Source of the DNA: Streptomyces vietnamensis
GTDB lineage: Bacteria; Actinomycetota; Actinomycetes; Streptomycetales; Streptomycetaceae
NCBI RefSeq assembly: GCF_000830005.1
Contig: NZ_CP010407.1
Location: 558,001-622,000, forward strand
Direction of reading: 5' to 3'
DNA: 64,000 bases
The notes beneath the pieces were generated by a model. That model did not search any database, was not told the DNA's origin, and worked only from the letters and a program-made list of their open reading frames with translations. Of the stretch, positions 36,542 through 45,365 are shown piece by piece; position 1 is the stretch's first letter; each line of letters opens with the position of its first letter. The position numbers and the translations under genes are program-made.

Positions 36542-36571
36542 GAGGCCCCCACCGCGCGCGGTGGGGGCCTC
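36542..36571. terminator. Perfect palindromic terminator
   Basis: A perfect 30-nt palindrome (13-bp stem, GCGC loop) 20 bp after the VWA operon and 28 bp before the end of the convergent MFS gene. Confidence 0.85.
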
Positions 36572-36598
36572 GGTGCGTCCGGGTGGGACAGGCGGGGT

Positions 36599-37819
36599 TC
36601 ACCCGCGGGCCGGGAAGCCGTGGGCGCGGGCGCCGGTCACGATCACGACCACCGGGACGAGCAGGGCGAGGACGCTCCAGGGCAGGGCGCCGGCGCCGAG
36701 CCCGTCGAGGAGGAGGCCGCCCGCGACGCCGCCCGCCGCCATGGCCGCGTTCCAGAGGCTGACCAGCATCGTCTGCGCGGTGTCGGCGTCGTCCCCGCCC
36801 GCCTCGGCGACGGCCGTCTGCAGGAGGGTGGGCGCGCCGCCCCAGCCGAAGCCCCAGAGGGCCGCGGCCACGAGGACCAGGGCGGTGCTCGCCGCCGGGA
36901 CGGCGAACGCGGCCGCGGCGACCGCGAAGAGGATCGTTCCGGCGAGGGTCAGGGCCCGCAGCCTGCGGTCGATGTGACGGCCCGTGAACCAGATCCCGGC
37001 GAGCGAGGCGGCGCCGAAGACCAGCAGGACCAGCCCGGTGGAGCCGCCGAGGCCGAGGTGGTCGAGGTAGGCGGCGATGTAGGTGTAGAGGACGGTGTGG
37101 GCCAGGACCAGGGTGAACGTGACGGCGAGGACGGGCAGGACGCCCGGGGTCCTCAGGGTGCGGGCCACCGGGGCGCGCCCGCCGCGCGGTTCGCCCGGCA
37201 GGTCGGGGACGGCGAGGGCGATCCAGCCGAGGAGCGCGACGGCGATCACGGTCATGGCGGTGAAGGCGGCCCGCCAGCCGACGGCGTCGCCGAGGAAGGT
37301 GCCGGCCGGGACGCCGAGGGAGAGCGCGAGCGGGATGCCGGTCATCGCGACGGCGACGGCGCGGCCCTGGAGGTGTGCCGGGGCGAGGCGGCGGGCGTAG
37401 CCGGCGAGCAGGGCCCAGGCGACGCCCGCGGCGACCCCGGCGAGGAAGCGGGCGCCCATGGTGAGGGCGTACGAGGAGGAGACCGCCGTCACCGTGTTGG
37501 CGGCGGCGAATCCGGCCATCGAGGTGAGCAGCAGGCGCTTGCGGCGCCAGCCGGCGGTGCGGGCGGCGAGCGGTACGGCGGTGAGGGCCGTCCCGAGGGC
37601 GTAGCCGGTGACCGACTGGCCCATGGCGGCCTCGCCGACGCCGAGGTCGGCACTCATGCCGGGCAGGACTCCGGCGGGGAGGGTCTCGGTGAGGCTGGTG
37701 ACGAAGACGGCGGTGGCGAGGGCGAGGAGTGCGGGGAGGGGCAACCGGCCGGATTCGGGGCGGAGTTGCGCGGGCGTGGGGGTGGCGGGACCGGCCGCCA
37801 CTGTCGTGTCGTGGGTCAT
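36599..37819 (-). CDS. MFS transporter, DHA1 family
   Basis: A 406-residue, 12-helix major facilitator of the arabinose-efflux-like DHA1 type (SVTGYALGTALTAVPLAARTAGWRRKRLLL has the loop 2-3 RxxGRR-like pattern). It probably exports a drug or metabolite. It is divergent from a MerR gene across 63 bp that hold a near-perfect operator. Confidence 0.85.
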   Translation of the reverse strand: MTHDTTVAAGPATPTPAQLRPESGRLPLPALLALATAVFVTSLTETLPAGVLPGMSADLGVGEAAMGQSVTGYALGTALTAVPLAARTAGWRRKRLLLTSMAGFAAANTVTAVSSSYALTMGARFLAGVAAGVAWALLAGYARRLAPAHLQGRAVAVAMTGIPLALSLGVPAGTFLGDAVGWRAAFTAMTVIAVALLGWIALAVPDLPGEPRGGRAPVARTLRTPGVLPVLAVTFTLVLAHTVLYTYIAAYLDHLGLGGSTGLVLLVFGAASLAGIWFTGRHIDRRLRALTLAGTILFAVAAAAFAVPAASTALVLVAAALWGFGWGGAPTLLQTAVAEAGGDDADTAQTMLVSLWNAAMAAGGVAGGLLLDGLGAGALPWSVLALLVPVVVIVTGARAHGFPARG

Positions 37820-37834
37820 GTCCGTATGCTCGAA

Positions 37835-37857
37835 CCCTCACATTGATGTGAAGGTCA
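37835..37857. promoter_or_regulatory. MerR-type operator between MFS and merR genes
   Basis: Nine-bp arms CCCTCACAT (37835-37843) and ATGTGAAGG (37846-37854) pair at 8 of 9 positions around TG. A minus-strand -35 TTGACC (37852-37857) abuts it, the placement expected when MerR-family activators bind within a long spacer. Confidence 0.65.
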
Positions 37858-37882
37858 AGCGATTCCCTGGAGGGGGGTTCCC

Positions 37883-38251
37883 ATGCGGATCGGCGAGCTG
37901 TCCGAGCGCACCGGAACACCGCGCAGACTGCTGCGCTACTACGAGGAGCAGGGTCTCATCGTCGCCGACCGGCTGCCGAACGGCTACCGCGTCTACGACG
38001 CGTCGAACGTGGACCGGGTGATGCAGATCCGGGGCCTGCTCGACGCCGGCCTGCCCACCCGGATCATCAAGCAGATCCTGCCGTGCCTGAACAAGCCGCG
38101 GACGATCCACTTCCCCGACGCGACCCCGGAGATGCTGGAGACCCTGGAGAACGAGCGGGACCGGATGACCGACCGGATCCGCTGCCTGACCCGGAACCGG
38201 GACGCGGTGGCGGAGTATCTCGACGCGGTACGGGAGAAGTTGACGGCGTAG
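37883..38251 (+). CDS. MerR family transcriptional regulator
   Basis: A 122-residue MerR regulator. The N-terminal winged helix (MRIGELSERTGTPRRLLRYYEEQGLI) is followed by a dimerisation coiled coil. There is no metal-binding Cys pair at the C-terminus (a lone Cys lies in RCLTRN), so it is more like a drug- or organic-effector sensor. It most likely regulates the divergent MFS gene. Confidence 0.88.
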   Translation: MRIGELSERTGTPRRLLRYYEEQGLIVADRLPNGYRVYDASNVDRVMQIRGLLDAGLPTRIIKQILPCLNKPRTIHFPDATPEMLETLENERDRMTDRIRCLTRNRDAVAEYLDAVREKLTA

Positions 38252-38345
38252 CCGGTGCCCTCCGTGGGCGTCGGACGGCGTACCGGCCGTCGTGCCGCTC
38301 CACGGCGAGGGGCAGGCCGGAGCAGGCGCCGAGCAGCTCCCCGGC

Positions 38346-38390
38346 GAGGACGGCCTCGGCGGGGAGGACGGCCTCGGCGGGGAGGACGGG
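38346..38390. repeat. 18-bp tandem repeat between merR and leuA
   Basis: GAGGACGGCCTCGGCGGG occurs at 38346-38363 and 38364-38381, with a partial third copy to 38390. It lies in the gap between two convergent genes. Confidence 0.85.
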
Positions 38391-38407
38391 CACGTGCGGG
38401 GGCCGGC

Positions 38408-40141
38408 TCACGCCGCGTACGCCCGGTTCACGGCGGAGAGGACGGCCTGGACGGAGGCGGTGAGGACGGAGGTGTCGAGGCCCGCGCCCCAGGCGGTGCG
38501 GTCCCCCACCCGGCACTCGGCGTAGGCGGCGGCCTCGCCCGCACTGCCGGTGGTGACGGCGTGCTCGCTGAAGTCGAGGACGTCGACGGGGACTTCGGCC
38601 CGGGTGAGGGCGTCGGCCAGGGCGGAGAGTGGTCCGTTGCCCTTGCCCTCGGCCGGTTCCGTACGGTCGCCGACGCGCAGGACGCAGGTGAAGCGGTGGC
38701 CGCCCTCCGTGTCCCGGTCGGTGCTCCAGGACTCCAGGGCGACGGGTCCCGCGCCCCGGCCGGGCTCCAGGTAGTCCGTGCGGAAGATCGCGCGGAGGTC
38801 GTCGGGGGTGGCCTCGCGGCCGCTGTCGTCGGTCACCGCCTGGACGGCCCGGGAGACGTCCGGGCGCATCCGCTCCGGCAGGTCGAGGCCGTGGTGGGTG
38901 CGGAGCAGATGGGCGACTCCCCCCTTGCCGGACTGGGAGTTGACGCGGATGACGGCCTCGTAGCCGCGGCCGAGGTCGGCGGGGTCGAGGGGCAGGTAGG
39001 GCACGTTCCAGGGGGCGAGCTCCGGCGGGATCCCGGCCTCGGCGGCGTCCTTGGCGTGCCGGGCGAGGCCCTTGCTGATGGCGTCCTGGTGGGTGCCGGA
39101 GAAGGCGGTGTGGACGAGTTCGCCCGCGTAGGGGTGGCGGGGGTGGACGGGGAGCCGGTTGCAGTGCTCGACGACGTCGCGGACGGCGTCGATGTCGGAG
39201 AGGTCGAGCATGGGGTCGACGCCCTGGGCGTAGAGGTTGAGGGCGAGGGTCACCAGGTCGACGTTGCCCGTCCGTTCGCCGTTGCCGAAGAGGCAGCCCT
39301 CGACGCGCTGGGCGCCGGCGAGGACGGCGAGTTCGGCGCAGGCCACGCCGGTGCCGCGGTCGTTGTGGGGGTGGACGGAGAGGATCACGGAGTCGCGGCG
39401 GGCGAGGTGGCGGTGCACGTACTCGACCTGGTCGGCGTACACGTTGGGGGTGGAGATCTCGACGGTCGCGGGCAGGTTGTGGGTGACCGGCCGGTCGGGG
39501 CTCGCGTCCCACAGCTCGGTGAGGCCGTCGCACAGCTCCAGGACGTAGTCCGGTTCGGTGAGGTTGAAGGTCTCCGGGGAGAACTGGAAGCGGATGTCGG
39601 CGCCGGGGCGCGCCTCGGCGAGCCGTGCCATGAGCGTGGCGGCCTCGTGGACGGTGCGGCGGACCTCGGCGCGGTCGCGGCCGAGGACGGTGTCGCGCCA
39701 GACCGGCGAGGTCGCGATGTAGAGGTGGACGACGGCGCGGGGCAGGCCGTCGAGGGACTCGAAGGTGCGCTCGATGAGTTCGGGGCGGGCCGGGGTGAAG
39801 ACGACGGGGGTGACGTCGTCGGGGACGGCTCCGGAGGCGACGAGTCCGGCGAGGTGGCGGACGAAGTCGAAGTCGGCGCGGCTGGCGGAGGGGTAGCCGA
39901 CCTCGATCTCCTTGAAGCCCGTGCGGACGAGCAGGTCGAAGAAGCGCTGCTTGCGGTCGGTGTCCATGGGCTCGGCGAGGGCCTGGTTGCCGTCGCGGAG
40001 GTCGACGGGGACCCAGAGCGGGGCGCGCTCCAGGCGGGCGGTGGGCCAGCGGCGGTCGAACTCGGGGACGTGGACGCGGTCCTGGAAGGGGCGGTAGCGG
40101 TGGTACGGCATGGGGCTCGGGCGCTGGGGATTGCGGATCAT
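38408..40141 (-). CDS. leuA: 2-isopropylmalate synthase
   Basis: A 577-residue enzyme condensing acetyl-CoA with 2-oxoisovalerate, the first step of leucine synthesis. The catalytic TIM-barrel starts with [12 protein letters not shown]; the metal-binding [11 protein letters not shown] and the [11 protein letters not shown] signature follow. A C-terminal regulatory domain (about 445-577) for leucine feedback is present. The start is set at ATG 40141; an in-frame GTG at 40159 and an ATG at 40093 are alternatives. Spacing to GAGGAG is unusually long, so the mRNA may be leaderless or start internally. It diverges from a GntR gene. Confidence 0.92.
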   Translation of the reverse strand: MIRNPQRPSPMPYHRYRPFQDRVHVPEFDRRWPTARLERAPLWVPVDLRDGNQALAEPMDTDRKQRFFDLLVRTGFKEIEVGYPSASRADFDFVRHLAGLVASGAVPDDVTPVVFTPARPELIERTFESLDGLPRAVVHLYIATSPVWRDTVLGRDRAEVRRTVHEAATLMARLAEARPGADIRFQFSPETFNLTEPDYVLELCDGLTELWDASPDRPVTHNLPATVEISTPNVYADQVEYVHRHLARRDSVILSVHPHNDRGTGVACAELAVLAGAQRVEGCLFGNGERTGNVDLVTLALNLYAQGVDPMLDLSDIDAVRDVVEHCNRLPVHPRHPYAGELVHTAFSGTHQDAISKGLARHAKDAAEAGIPPELAPWNVPYLPLDPADLGRGYEAVIRVNSQSGKGGVAHLLRTHHGLDLPERMRPDVSRAVQAVTDDSGREATPDDLRAIFRTDYLEPGRGAGPVALESWSTDRDTEGGHRFTCVLRVGDRTEPAEGKGNGPLSALADALTRAEVPVDVLDFSEHAVTTGSAGEAAAYAECRVGDRTAWGAGLDTSVLTASVQAVLSAVNRAYAA

Positions 40142-40158
40142 GGCGGGTACCGTAACCA

Positions 40159-40196
40159 CTCCTCAGCTCCTCAGACAAGTACTCCTCAGACAAGTT
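40159..40196. repeat. 15-bp tandem repeat in the leuA/gntR divergent region
   Basis: The unit CTCCTCAGACAAGT plus one base occurs at 40167-40181 and 40182-40196; its first 8 bases occur a third time at 40159-40166. The spacing and position suggest tandem binding sites for the adjacent GntR regulator. Confidence 0.7.
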
Positions 40197-40200
40197 CGGG

Positions 40201-40228
40201 TAGATTCCTCGGCAGCGTTCCCGTGATC
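40201..40228. promoter_or_regulatory. 28-bp motif shared with the rraA-like gene upstream region
   Basis: The motif starts TAGATT and contains CAGCGTTCCC; 24 of 28 bases match 47432-47459. It lies 60 bp from the leuA ATG; the second copy lies 59 bp from the rraA-like ATG in the same orientation. Confidence 0.6.
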
Positions 40229-40294
40229 CGGAGGGCGCGCCCACGATCCGGAACGGCGGAGAAGCTCCGGACCATCAGAGAAACAGGTGACCCC

Positions 40295-40987
40295 ATGTCG
40301 CTCGGTGCCCTACGCCCCAGCCCCCTGGTCGAACAGGCCGCCGAGCGGCTGCGCGAGCAGATCGTCCGGGGCCACTGGCCGGTCGGCACGAAACTCCCCG
40401 GGGAGACGACGCTCGCCAAGGAGCTGGGCGTGGGGCGCTCCACGGTCCGCGAGGCGCTGCAGGCCCTGGCCGGCGCGGGGCTCGTCAAGGCCCGGCAGGG
40501 CGCGGGCGTCTTCGTGATCGCGACCCGGCCGACGGAGGACTGGCCGGCCCGGCTGCGCAGGGCGGCGGTGACGGACGTGTACGAGGTGCGGATGCTGGTC
40601 GAGGTGGAGGCGGCGCGGCTCGCCGCACTGCGCAGGACCGAGGAGGACGTGGCGGCGATGCGGGAGGCGCTGACCGGGCGGGTGGCGGCCGCCGAGGGTG
40701 ACGACGCGGCCTTCGTCGACGCCGACATCGCCCTGCACGCGGCCATCGTGGCCTCGGCCCGCAACCCCGTCCTGACCGACCTGTTCGGGGAGTTCGCGCC
40801 GGTGCTCCGCGAGGGCCTGATCGAACTGCTCGACCTGCTCGGGCTGCGGGGCACCGACCTCCGGCACGGCGAGGACGCCCACGCGGACGTGGTCCGGGCG
40901 GTGGAGGCGGGCGACCCCGAGGAGGCCGCCCGGCTGACCCGCCAAGAGCTGGAGTCCACGCTCGCCCTGCTCCAGTCGACGCCCTGA
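40295..40987 (+). CDS. GntR family regulator, FadR/FCD subfamily
   Basis: A 230-residue regulator. The N-terminal GntR winged helix (LREQIVRGHWPVGTKLPGETTLAKELGVGRSTVREALQAL) is followed by the all-helical FCD ligand domain with conserved metal-site residues (Asp in DADIALHAAI, His in RHGEDAHADVVRAV). These proteins sense organic acids. It is divergent from leuA, so keto-acid control of leucine synthesis is a reasonable hypothesis. AGGTGA precedes the ATG. Confidence 0.88.
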   Translation: MSLGALRPSPLVEQAAERLREQIVRGHWPVGTKLPGETTLAKELGVGRSTVREALQALAGAGLVKARQGAGVFVIATRPTEDWPARLRRAAVTDVYEVRMLVEVEAARLAALRRTEEDVAAMREALTGRVAAAEGDDAAFVDADIALHAAIVASARNPVLTDLFGEFAPVLREGLIELLDLLGLRGTDLRHGEDAHADVVRAVEAGDPEEAARLTRQELESTLALLQSTP

Positions 40988-41075
40988 CCCCGCGGGGCGG
41001 TACGGGGCCGGGCCACAGCACCCGGCACGGCCGACGGCGCCCGGCACGGGCCGCAGCACCCGCCTCGGACGGGAA

Positions 41076-41173
41076 CGTACGGCTCACGCCGGGGCACCCG
41101 GCGCGGACCTGAACGCACGGCTCACGCCGGGACACCCCGCGCGGGCGACGGCGTACGGCTCGCGCGGGGGCGG
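41076..41173. repeat. 38-bp tandem repeat between gntR and iorA
   Basis: Two full 38-bp units (41076-41113, 41114-41151) and a partial third (41152-41173), each beginning CGNACGGCTC, fill most of the gap between convergent genes. Weaker copies seem to extend back to about 41015. No gene is seen in 40988-41208. Confidence 0.75.
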
Positions 41174-41208
41174 CGAGGAAGCCAGGGCCTCCGTGGTGCG
41201 AACCGATC

Positions 41209-41688
41209 TCACGTCATCCGGCGGGCGCCCTCCAGGACGGCCTGCCGGATGCGGTGGTAGGTGCCGCACCGGCAGATGTTGCGGATCGTGTCGAGGTCGG
41301 CCTCGGTGACCTCGCGTCCGGCCTCGCGCGCCTTGCGGACGGTGGCGACGGCGGCCATGATCTGGCCCGGCTGACAGAAGCCGCACTGGGCGACGTCGAG
41401 GTCGAGCCAGGCCTCCTGCATCGGGTGGAGTTCGGCGCCGACGGTGTCGGGGAGGCCCTCGATGGTGGTGATCTCGTCGGTCGGGGCCACGTCGTCGACG
41501 CGTACGGCGCAGGGCGTGAACGCCTTGCCGTTGAGGTGGCTCGTACAGGCCCGGCAGACGCCGACCCCGCAGCCGTACTTGGGTCCGGTGACGCCGAGGA
41601 CGTCCCGGAGGACCCACAGGAGCCGGACGTCGCCCTCGACGTCGGCGGTGACGGCCTTGCCGTTCAGGATGAAGGTGTGCTGCGGCAC
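41209..41688 (-). CDS. iorA: [2Fe-2S] subunit of an aldehyde/isoquinoline-type molybdenum oxidoreductase
   Basis: A 159-residue electron-transfer subunit. The plant-type ferredoxin cluster (YGCGVGVCRACTSHL ... PC) and the second helical cluster (QCGFCQPGQ ... CRCGTY) are both intact. The GTG at 41688 with GGAG upstream is the start; the larger open frame is a shadow of the preceding gene. It lies 14 bp after the large subunit, with which it should pair in the periplasm or at the membrane. Confidence 0.88.
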   Translation of the reverse strand: MPQHTFILNGKAVTADVEGDVRLLWVLRDVLGVTGPKYGCGVGVCRACTSHLNGKAFTPCAVRVDDVAPTDEITTIEGLPDTVGAELHPMQEAWLDLDVAQCGFCQPGQIMAAVATVRKAREAGREVTEADLDTIRNICRCGTYHRIRQAVLEGARRMT

Positions 41689-41702
41689 GGGGGCTCCAGG
41701 TC

Positions 41703-44084
41703 TCAGATGGTGCGGTCGCGGCCGTCGGTGGGCGAGGCCGGGACGGGCGGGACGGTCGGCAGGGGGGTGAAGGCGAGCGGCTCGGCGTGGTTGACGGGGA
41801 AGACCGTCGGCATCGTGCCGGTGGCCCGGCCGTAGGCGCAGGCCACGGCGGCCATGGCGCCGGCGACCGCCAGTTCGCCCGCGCCGCCCGGCTTGTCGCC
41901 GCTCGGCGGCATCACGATGATCTCCAGCTCGGGCGGGGTGTTCCACTGCCGGGTGTAGAAGTACTGGTCCCAGCTGCCTTCGAGGAAGTGCCCGTCGCTC
42001 AGGTGGAGTCCGGAGGTCAGGGTGATGGCGATGCCGTCGGCGATGCCGCCCATCATCTGGGCCTCCAGGCCGCGCGGGTTGACCGCGAGGCCGACGTCGA
42101 CGGCGCAGACGACCTTGGTGACGCGGGGCCCGGTGTACGCACCCGGGATCTTCCGTCCGGTGGTCTCGGGCCGGCAGTCGATCTCGGCGAGGATCGCGAC
42201 GGCCGAGTGGTACTCGGTGTGGACGGCGATGCCCTGGCCCGTGCCGGCCGGCATGCTCCGGCCCCACGACCCCACCTCGGCGACCTTGTCGAGGACGGCG
42301 CGGGCCCGCGCGTCCTTGAGCAGCTTGCGCCGCATCCGGTACCGGTCCTGGCCCGTCCGCTCGGCCAGTTCGTCCATGACGAGTTCCTGGGCGCAGCGGA
42401 CGTTGGGCGAGTAGATGTTCCGCATGGAGCCGGTGTTGAAGCCCTTGTCGGTCTCGGCGAGGAGCTGGGTGGTGACGCCGAGGTGGTAGGGGCTGATCTG
42501 GGTGAGCTGGAACATCGTCTCGGAGAAGGTGGCGTCGGCGACGGGCAGCCGGGCCGCCTCCGCCGTGAGGACCTCGCCGACGCCGTGCCCGAAGTCGGTG
42601 GCCACGGAGGTGTGGCGCTGCTCGTACGTGAGGACCTCGCCGAGCGAGTACGTGGCCCGGACCCGGGAGGTGGACATCGGGTGCGTACGGCCCTGGCGGA
42701 AGTCGTCGGTGCGGTGCCACATCAGCTTCACGGGCTTGCCGAGGGCCTTGGAGATCTCGGCGGCCTCCTGGGCGGCGTCGGAGAACAGCTTCCGGCCGAA
42801 GGAGCCGCCGCCCTCGGTGACGTGGACGCGGACGGCGGTGGGCGGCAGGCCGAGCTTGAGGGCGATCTTCTCCTGGGCGACGATCGGCGCCTTGACCGAG
42901 GCCCAGATCTCCGCGGAGTCCTTCCGCACGTCGGCGATCGCGCAGTTGGTCTCCAGGGCGGCGTTGCTGGCGAAGTGGAAGGTGAAGCGGGCGTCGACCG
43001 CCTTGGTAAGGAGCGGCAGCGGCGGGACGACCAGCGGAAGTTCGGCCCGGCGCAGCTTCTCCAGGATCGTGGCGTCGGAGGCGCCCTCCGCCGTGCCGGG
43101 CCCCCAGTCGACGCGGAGGGCGCGGACGGCGTCGATGCACTGGCCGAAGGTGCGGCCGCGGACGGCGACGCCGGTGGAGACGGTGACGACGTCGGTGATG
43201 CCGGGCATGGCCCGGACCTCGGCGAGGTTGGCCACGGAGCGGACCGTGCCGTTGATGGTGGGCGGGCGGCAGACCATGGTGGGCAGCGCGTCCGGGACCT
43301 GGAGGTCCATGGCGAACTTCTTGCGCCCGGTGACCGCTTCGAGGGCGTCCACCCGGCGCTGTCCGGTGCCGATGACGCGGAAGCGGTCCGGGTCCTTCAG
43401 GGTCACCTCCACCGCCGCGTCGGTGACGGCGGCGGCCTTCGCGGCCAGTTCGCCGTAGCCGAGCACCGCTCCGGCCGGGGAGAGGACGGTGCCGGCCTTC
43501 GTGGTGAGGGTGTCGACGGCGTCGCCGAGGACGAGGGAGGCGGCGTGGAGCAGCCGGGCGCGGGCGAGGGCGGCGGCGACCCGGATGGGGGTGTAGGTGG
43601 AGTAGGTGGTGTTGGAGCCGCCGGTGAGCTGGTTGAAGAGCAGCTCGGGGCGGGCGTCGGCGAGGGTGACCTTCACCTTGTCCAGGGGCAGGTCGAGTTC
43701 CTCCGCGACGATCATGGCGCTGGAGGTGGTGACGCCCTGGCCGACCTCGGCGCGCGGCAGGGCGAAGTGGGCCGTGCCGTCGGCGTCGACGCGGATGGTG
43801 ATGAGGTTGCTGGTGGGCGCGGCCGCGAGCGTGAGCAGCTCGTTGAGGTCGAGGAGTTCGGCCGGTCCCGGCAGCGAGGGGATGAGCGCCGGCGTCGCCG
43901 CGGCGGCCTGCCGCGGGGCGAGGGCCTCGGCGCCGAGCTGGGCGGCGACGGTGAGGGTGGGCGCGGCCAGGACGTACCCGAGGAACCGGCGCCGTCCGAT
44001 GCCGGGTTCGCTCGCGCGGGCCGGGGTTCCGTCCCCGGTTCCGCTCGTGTGGTGGTCGTCCCGCGCGGGGTGCCGCCTCGCCAT
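41703..44084 (-). CDS. iorB: Molybdopterin subunit of an IorB-type oxidoreductase
   Basis: A 793-residue xanthine-oxidase-family large subunit of the isoquinoline 1-oxidoreductase beta type, with two tandem molybdopterin domains. A Tat signal (GRRRFLGY) shows export of the folded cofactor-loaded protein. The active-site Glu appears in GAGELAVAGAMAAVA near the C-terminus. The physiological substrate is unknown: N-heterocycles or aldehydes are hydroxylated by relatives. No maturation (CoxF/XdhC) gene is visible nearby. Confidence 0.88.
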   Translation of the reverse strand: MARRHPARDDHHTSGTGDGTPARASEPGIGRRRFLGYVLAAPTLTVAAQLGAEALAPRQAAAATPALIPSLPGPAELLDLNELLTLAAAPTSNLITIRVDADGTAHFALPRAEVGQGVTTSSAMIVAEELDLPLDKVKVTLADARPELLFNQLTGGSNTTYSTYTPIRVAAALARARLLHAASLVLGDAVDTLTTKAGTVLSPAGAVLGYGELAAKAAAVTDAAVEVTLKDPDRFRVIGTGQRRVDALEAVTGRKKFAMDLQVPDALPTMVCRPPTINGTVRSVANLAEVRAMPGITDVVTVSTGVAVRGRTFGQCIDAVRALRVDWGPGTAEGASDATILEKLRRAELPLVVPPLPLLTKAVDARFTFHFASNAALETNCAIADVRKDSAEIWASVKAPIVAQEKIALKLGLPPTAVRVHVTEGGGSFGRKLFSDAAQEAAEISKALGKPVKLMWHRTDDFRQGRTHPMSTSRVRATYSLGEVLTYEQRHTSVATDFGHGVGEVLTAEAARLPVADATFSETMFQLTQISPYHLGVTTQLLAETDKGFNTGSMRNIYSPNVRCAQELVMDELAERTGQDRYRMRRKLLKDARARAVLDKVAEVGSWGRSMPAGTGQGIAVHTEYHSAVAILAEIDCRPETTGRKIPGAYTGPRVTKVVCAVDVGLAVNPRGLEAQMMGGIADGIAITLTSGLHLSDGHFLEGSWDQYFYTRQWNTPPELEIIVMPPSGDKPGGAGELAVAGAMAAVACAYGRATGTMPTVFPVNHAEPLAFTPLPTVPPVPASPTDGRDRTI

Positions 44085-44239
44085 TCGGTGTGCCCTTTCG
44101 CCGTGGACCCGGCCTGCTACCGCCGAGTATCTTCAGAGGCGACGATCATCGCGCATGCGGGGGACCTCTGGGGACCCCTCGTCGGGGACGAGCGGGAACG
44201 GACGGGGACGAGCGGGGACGAGCGCCATAGGGTGCCGCC

Positions 44240-44893
44240 ATGACCGAAGCCGCGCACCTCACCGCCACCCGCCGCTCGTACGACACCGTCGCCGTCGACT
44301 ACGAGCGGCTGCTCGCCGACCAGTTGGCGACGACGCCGCTGGACCGGGCGATGATCGCCGGTTTCGTGGAGAAGGTGGAGACGGCGGGCGGGCCGCGCGC
44401 GATCGGCGACCTCGGCTGCGGGACGGGCCGGGTGACCTCCCATCTGCGGGACCTCGGCGCCGAGGTCTTCGGCGTGGACCTGTCGCCCGGGATGATCGCG
44501 GTCGCCCGGGACACCTATCCGGGGCTTCGCTTCGAGGTGGGTTCGATGACCGCGCTCGACCTGCCCGGCGCCTCGCTCGGCGGGGTCCTCTCCTGGTACT
44601 CGACGGTCCACATGCCCGAGGCCGAACTCGCCGCCTCCTTCGCCGAGTTCCACCGGGTCCTCGCGCCGGGCGGGTACGCCCTCGTCGCCTTCAAGGTGGG
44701 CGACGAGCGGGTGCGTCTGGAGCGGGCGTACGGGCACGAGGTCAGCCTCGACGTGTACCGCTGGTCACCCGACCGTCTCGCGGGCCTGCTGTCCGCGGCG
44801 GGTCTGGTCGAATCGGCCCGTCTGGTACGGGAGCCGGACCCCGCGGAGAGCACGCCGCAGGCCTTCCTCCTGGCGCGCAGGCCGCGCGACTGA
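44240..44893 (+). CDS. SAM-dependent class I methyltransferase
   Basis: A 217-residue methyltransferase_11/25-type enzyme. SAM motif I is DLGCGTGRVTSHL, with the acidic loop GVDLSPGMIAVAR and the post-motif RVLAPGGYALVAF. The substrate is unknown. The upstream leader contains three copies of GGGGACGAGCG (44184-44224). It is divergent from the iorB gene. Confidence 0.85.
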   Translation: MTEAAHLTATRRSYDTVAVDYERLLADQLATTPLDRAMIAGFVEKVETAGGPRAIGDLGCGTGRVTSHLRDLGAEVFGVDLSPGMIAVARDTYPGLRFEVGSMTALDLPGASLGGVLSWYSTVHMPEAELAASFAEFHRVLAPGGYALVAFKVGDERVRLERAYGHEVSLDVYRWSPDRLAGLLSAAGLVESARLVREPDPAESTPQAFLLARRPRD

Positions 44894-45178
44894 ACCGGGC
44901 CGTACACCGGGTCGGATCCGTACGCCGGGGCGGAGCCGTACGCCCGGGCGGAGCCGGACACCGGACCGGAGCCGGACACCGGACCGGAGCTGCGCGCGGG
45001 AGATCCGGGCGCGCTGGCCGCCGCCCGCGATCAGGGCGTTGACGGAGGCCATAGGGTCCCCGCCGACCGACTTGGCGAGCAGCGCGCCGACGACCAGCGG
45101 GCCGAGGGCCACCGCGAGGGCCGAGCCGGTGGCGGTGACGTGCTGGAGGCGGCGGGTGCGCCGGGCGTCGAAGGTCAT
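44765..45178 (-). CDS. Possible membrane/secreted protein with hexapeptide repeat tail (dubious)
   Basis: The first 60 codons have clean Streptomyces codon usage and encode a hydrophobic, signal-like N-terminus (VTATGSALAVALGPLVVGALL). The frame then enters five copies of an RLRPGV-like hexapeptide made by an 18-bp array, and finally overlaps the methyltransferase gene by about 130 bp in antisense. This looks like a real gene whose 3' end was lost or disturbed by repeat expansion. There is no recognised domain. Confidence 0.35.
   Translation of the reverse strand: MTFDARRTRRLQHVTATGSALAVALGPLVVGALLAKSVGGDPMASVNALIAGGGQRARISRAQLRSGVRLRSGVRLRPGVRLRPGVRIRPGVRPGSVARPARQEEGLRRALRGVRLPYQTGRFDQTRRGQQARETVG
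44902..44991. repeat. Five-unit 18-bp tandem array
   Basis: Five contiguous 18-bp units (44902, 44920, 44938, 44956, 44974) follow the pattern G(T/G)AC(A/G)CC(G/C)GG(T/G/A)CGGA(T/G)C(C/T). The period is exact with no indels. It starts 9 bp after the methyltransferase stop. Confidence 0.9.
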
Positions 45179-45365
45179 GACCCCAGTCCATCAGCGGGCG
45201 GCGGCCGCCGTATCGGTCGGCGTACTCAGGCTCCCGTACCGGGCTACTCAGATGTGCTCACGCACGCGTCCCCGAGGGCTCCCGCACCGGCCCTTCTTCG
45301 GAGATCCTCGGGAGGGCGAACGCACCCGGGCGTTCCCGGGAACGAGACGTGGAGGCGGGGCGACC

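Noticed and set aside
40142..40294. T-box or classical leucine leader peptide for leuA
   Set aside because: No run of Leu codons and no T-box-like conserved segment was seen in the 150-bp divergent region.
44902..44991. Regular array considered as CRISPR
   Set aside because: Units are contiguous 18-bp tandem repeats without spacers, and there are no cas genes.
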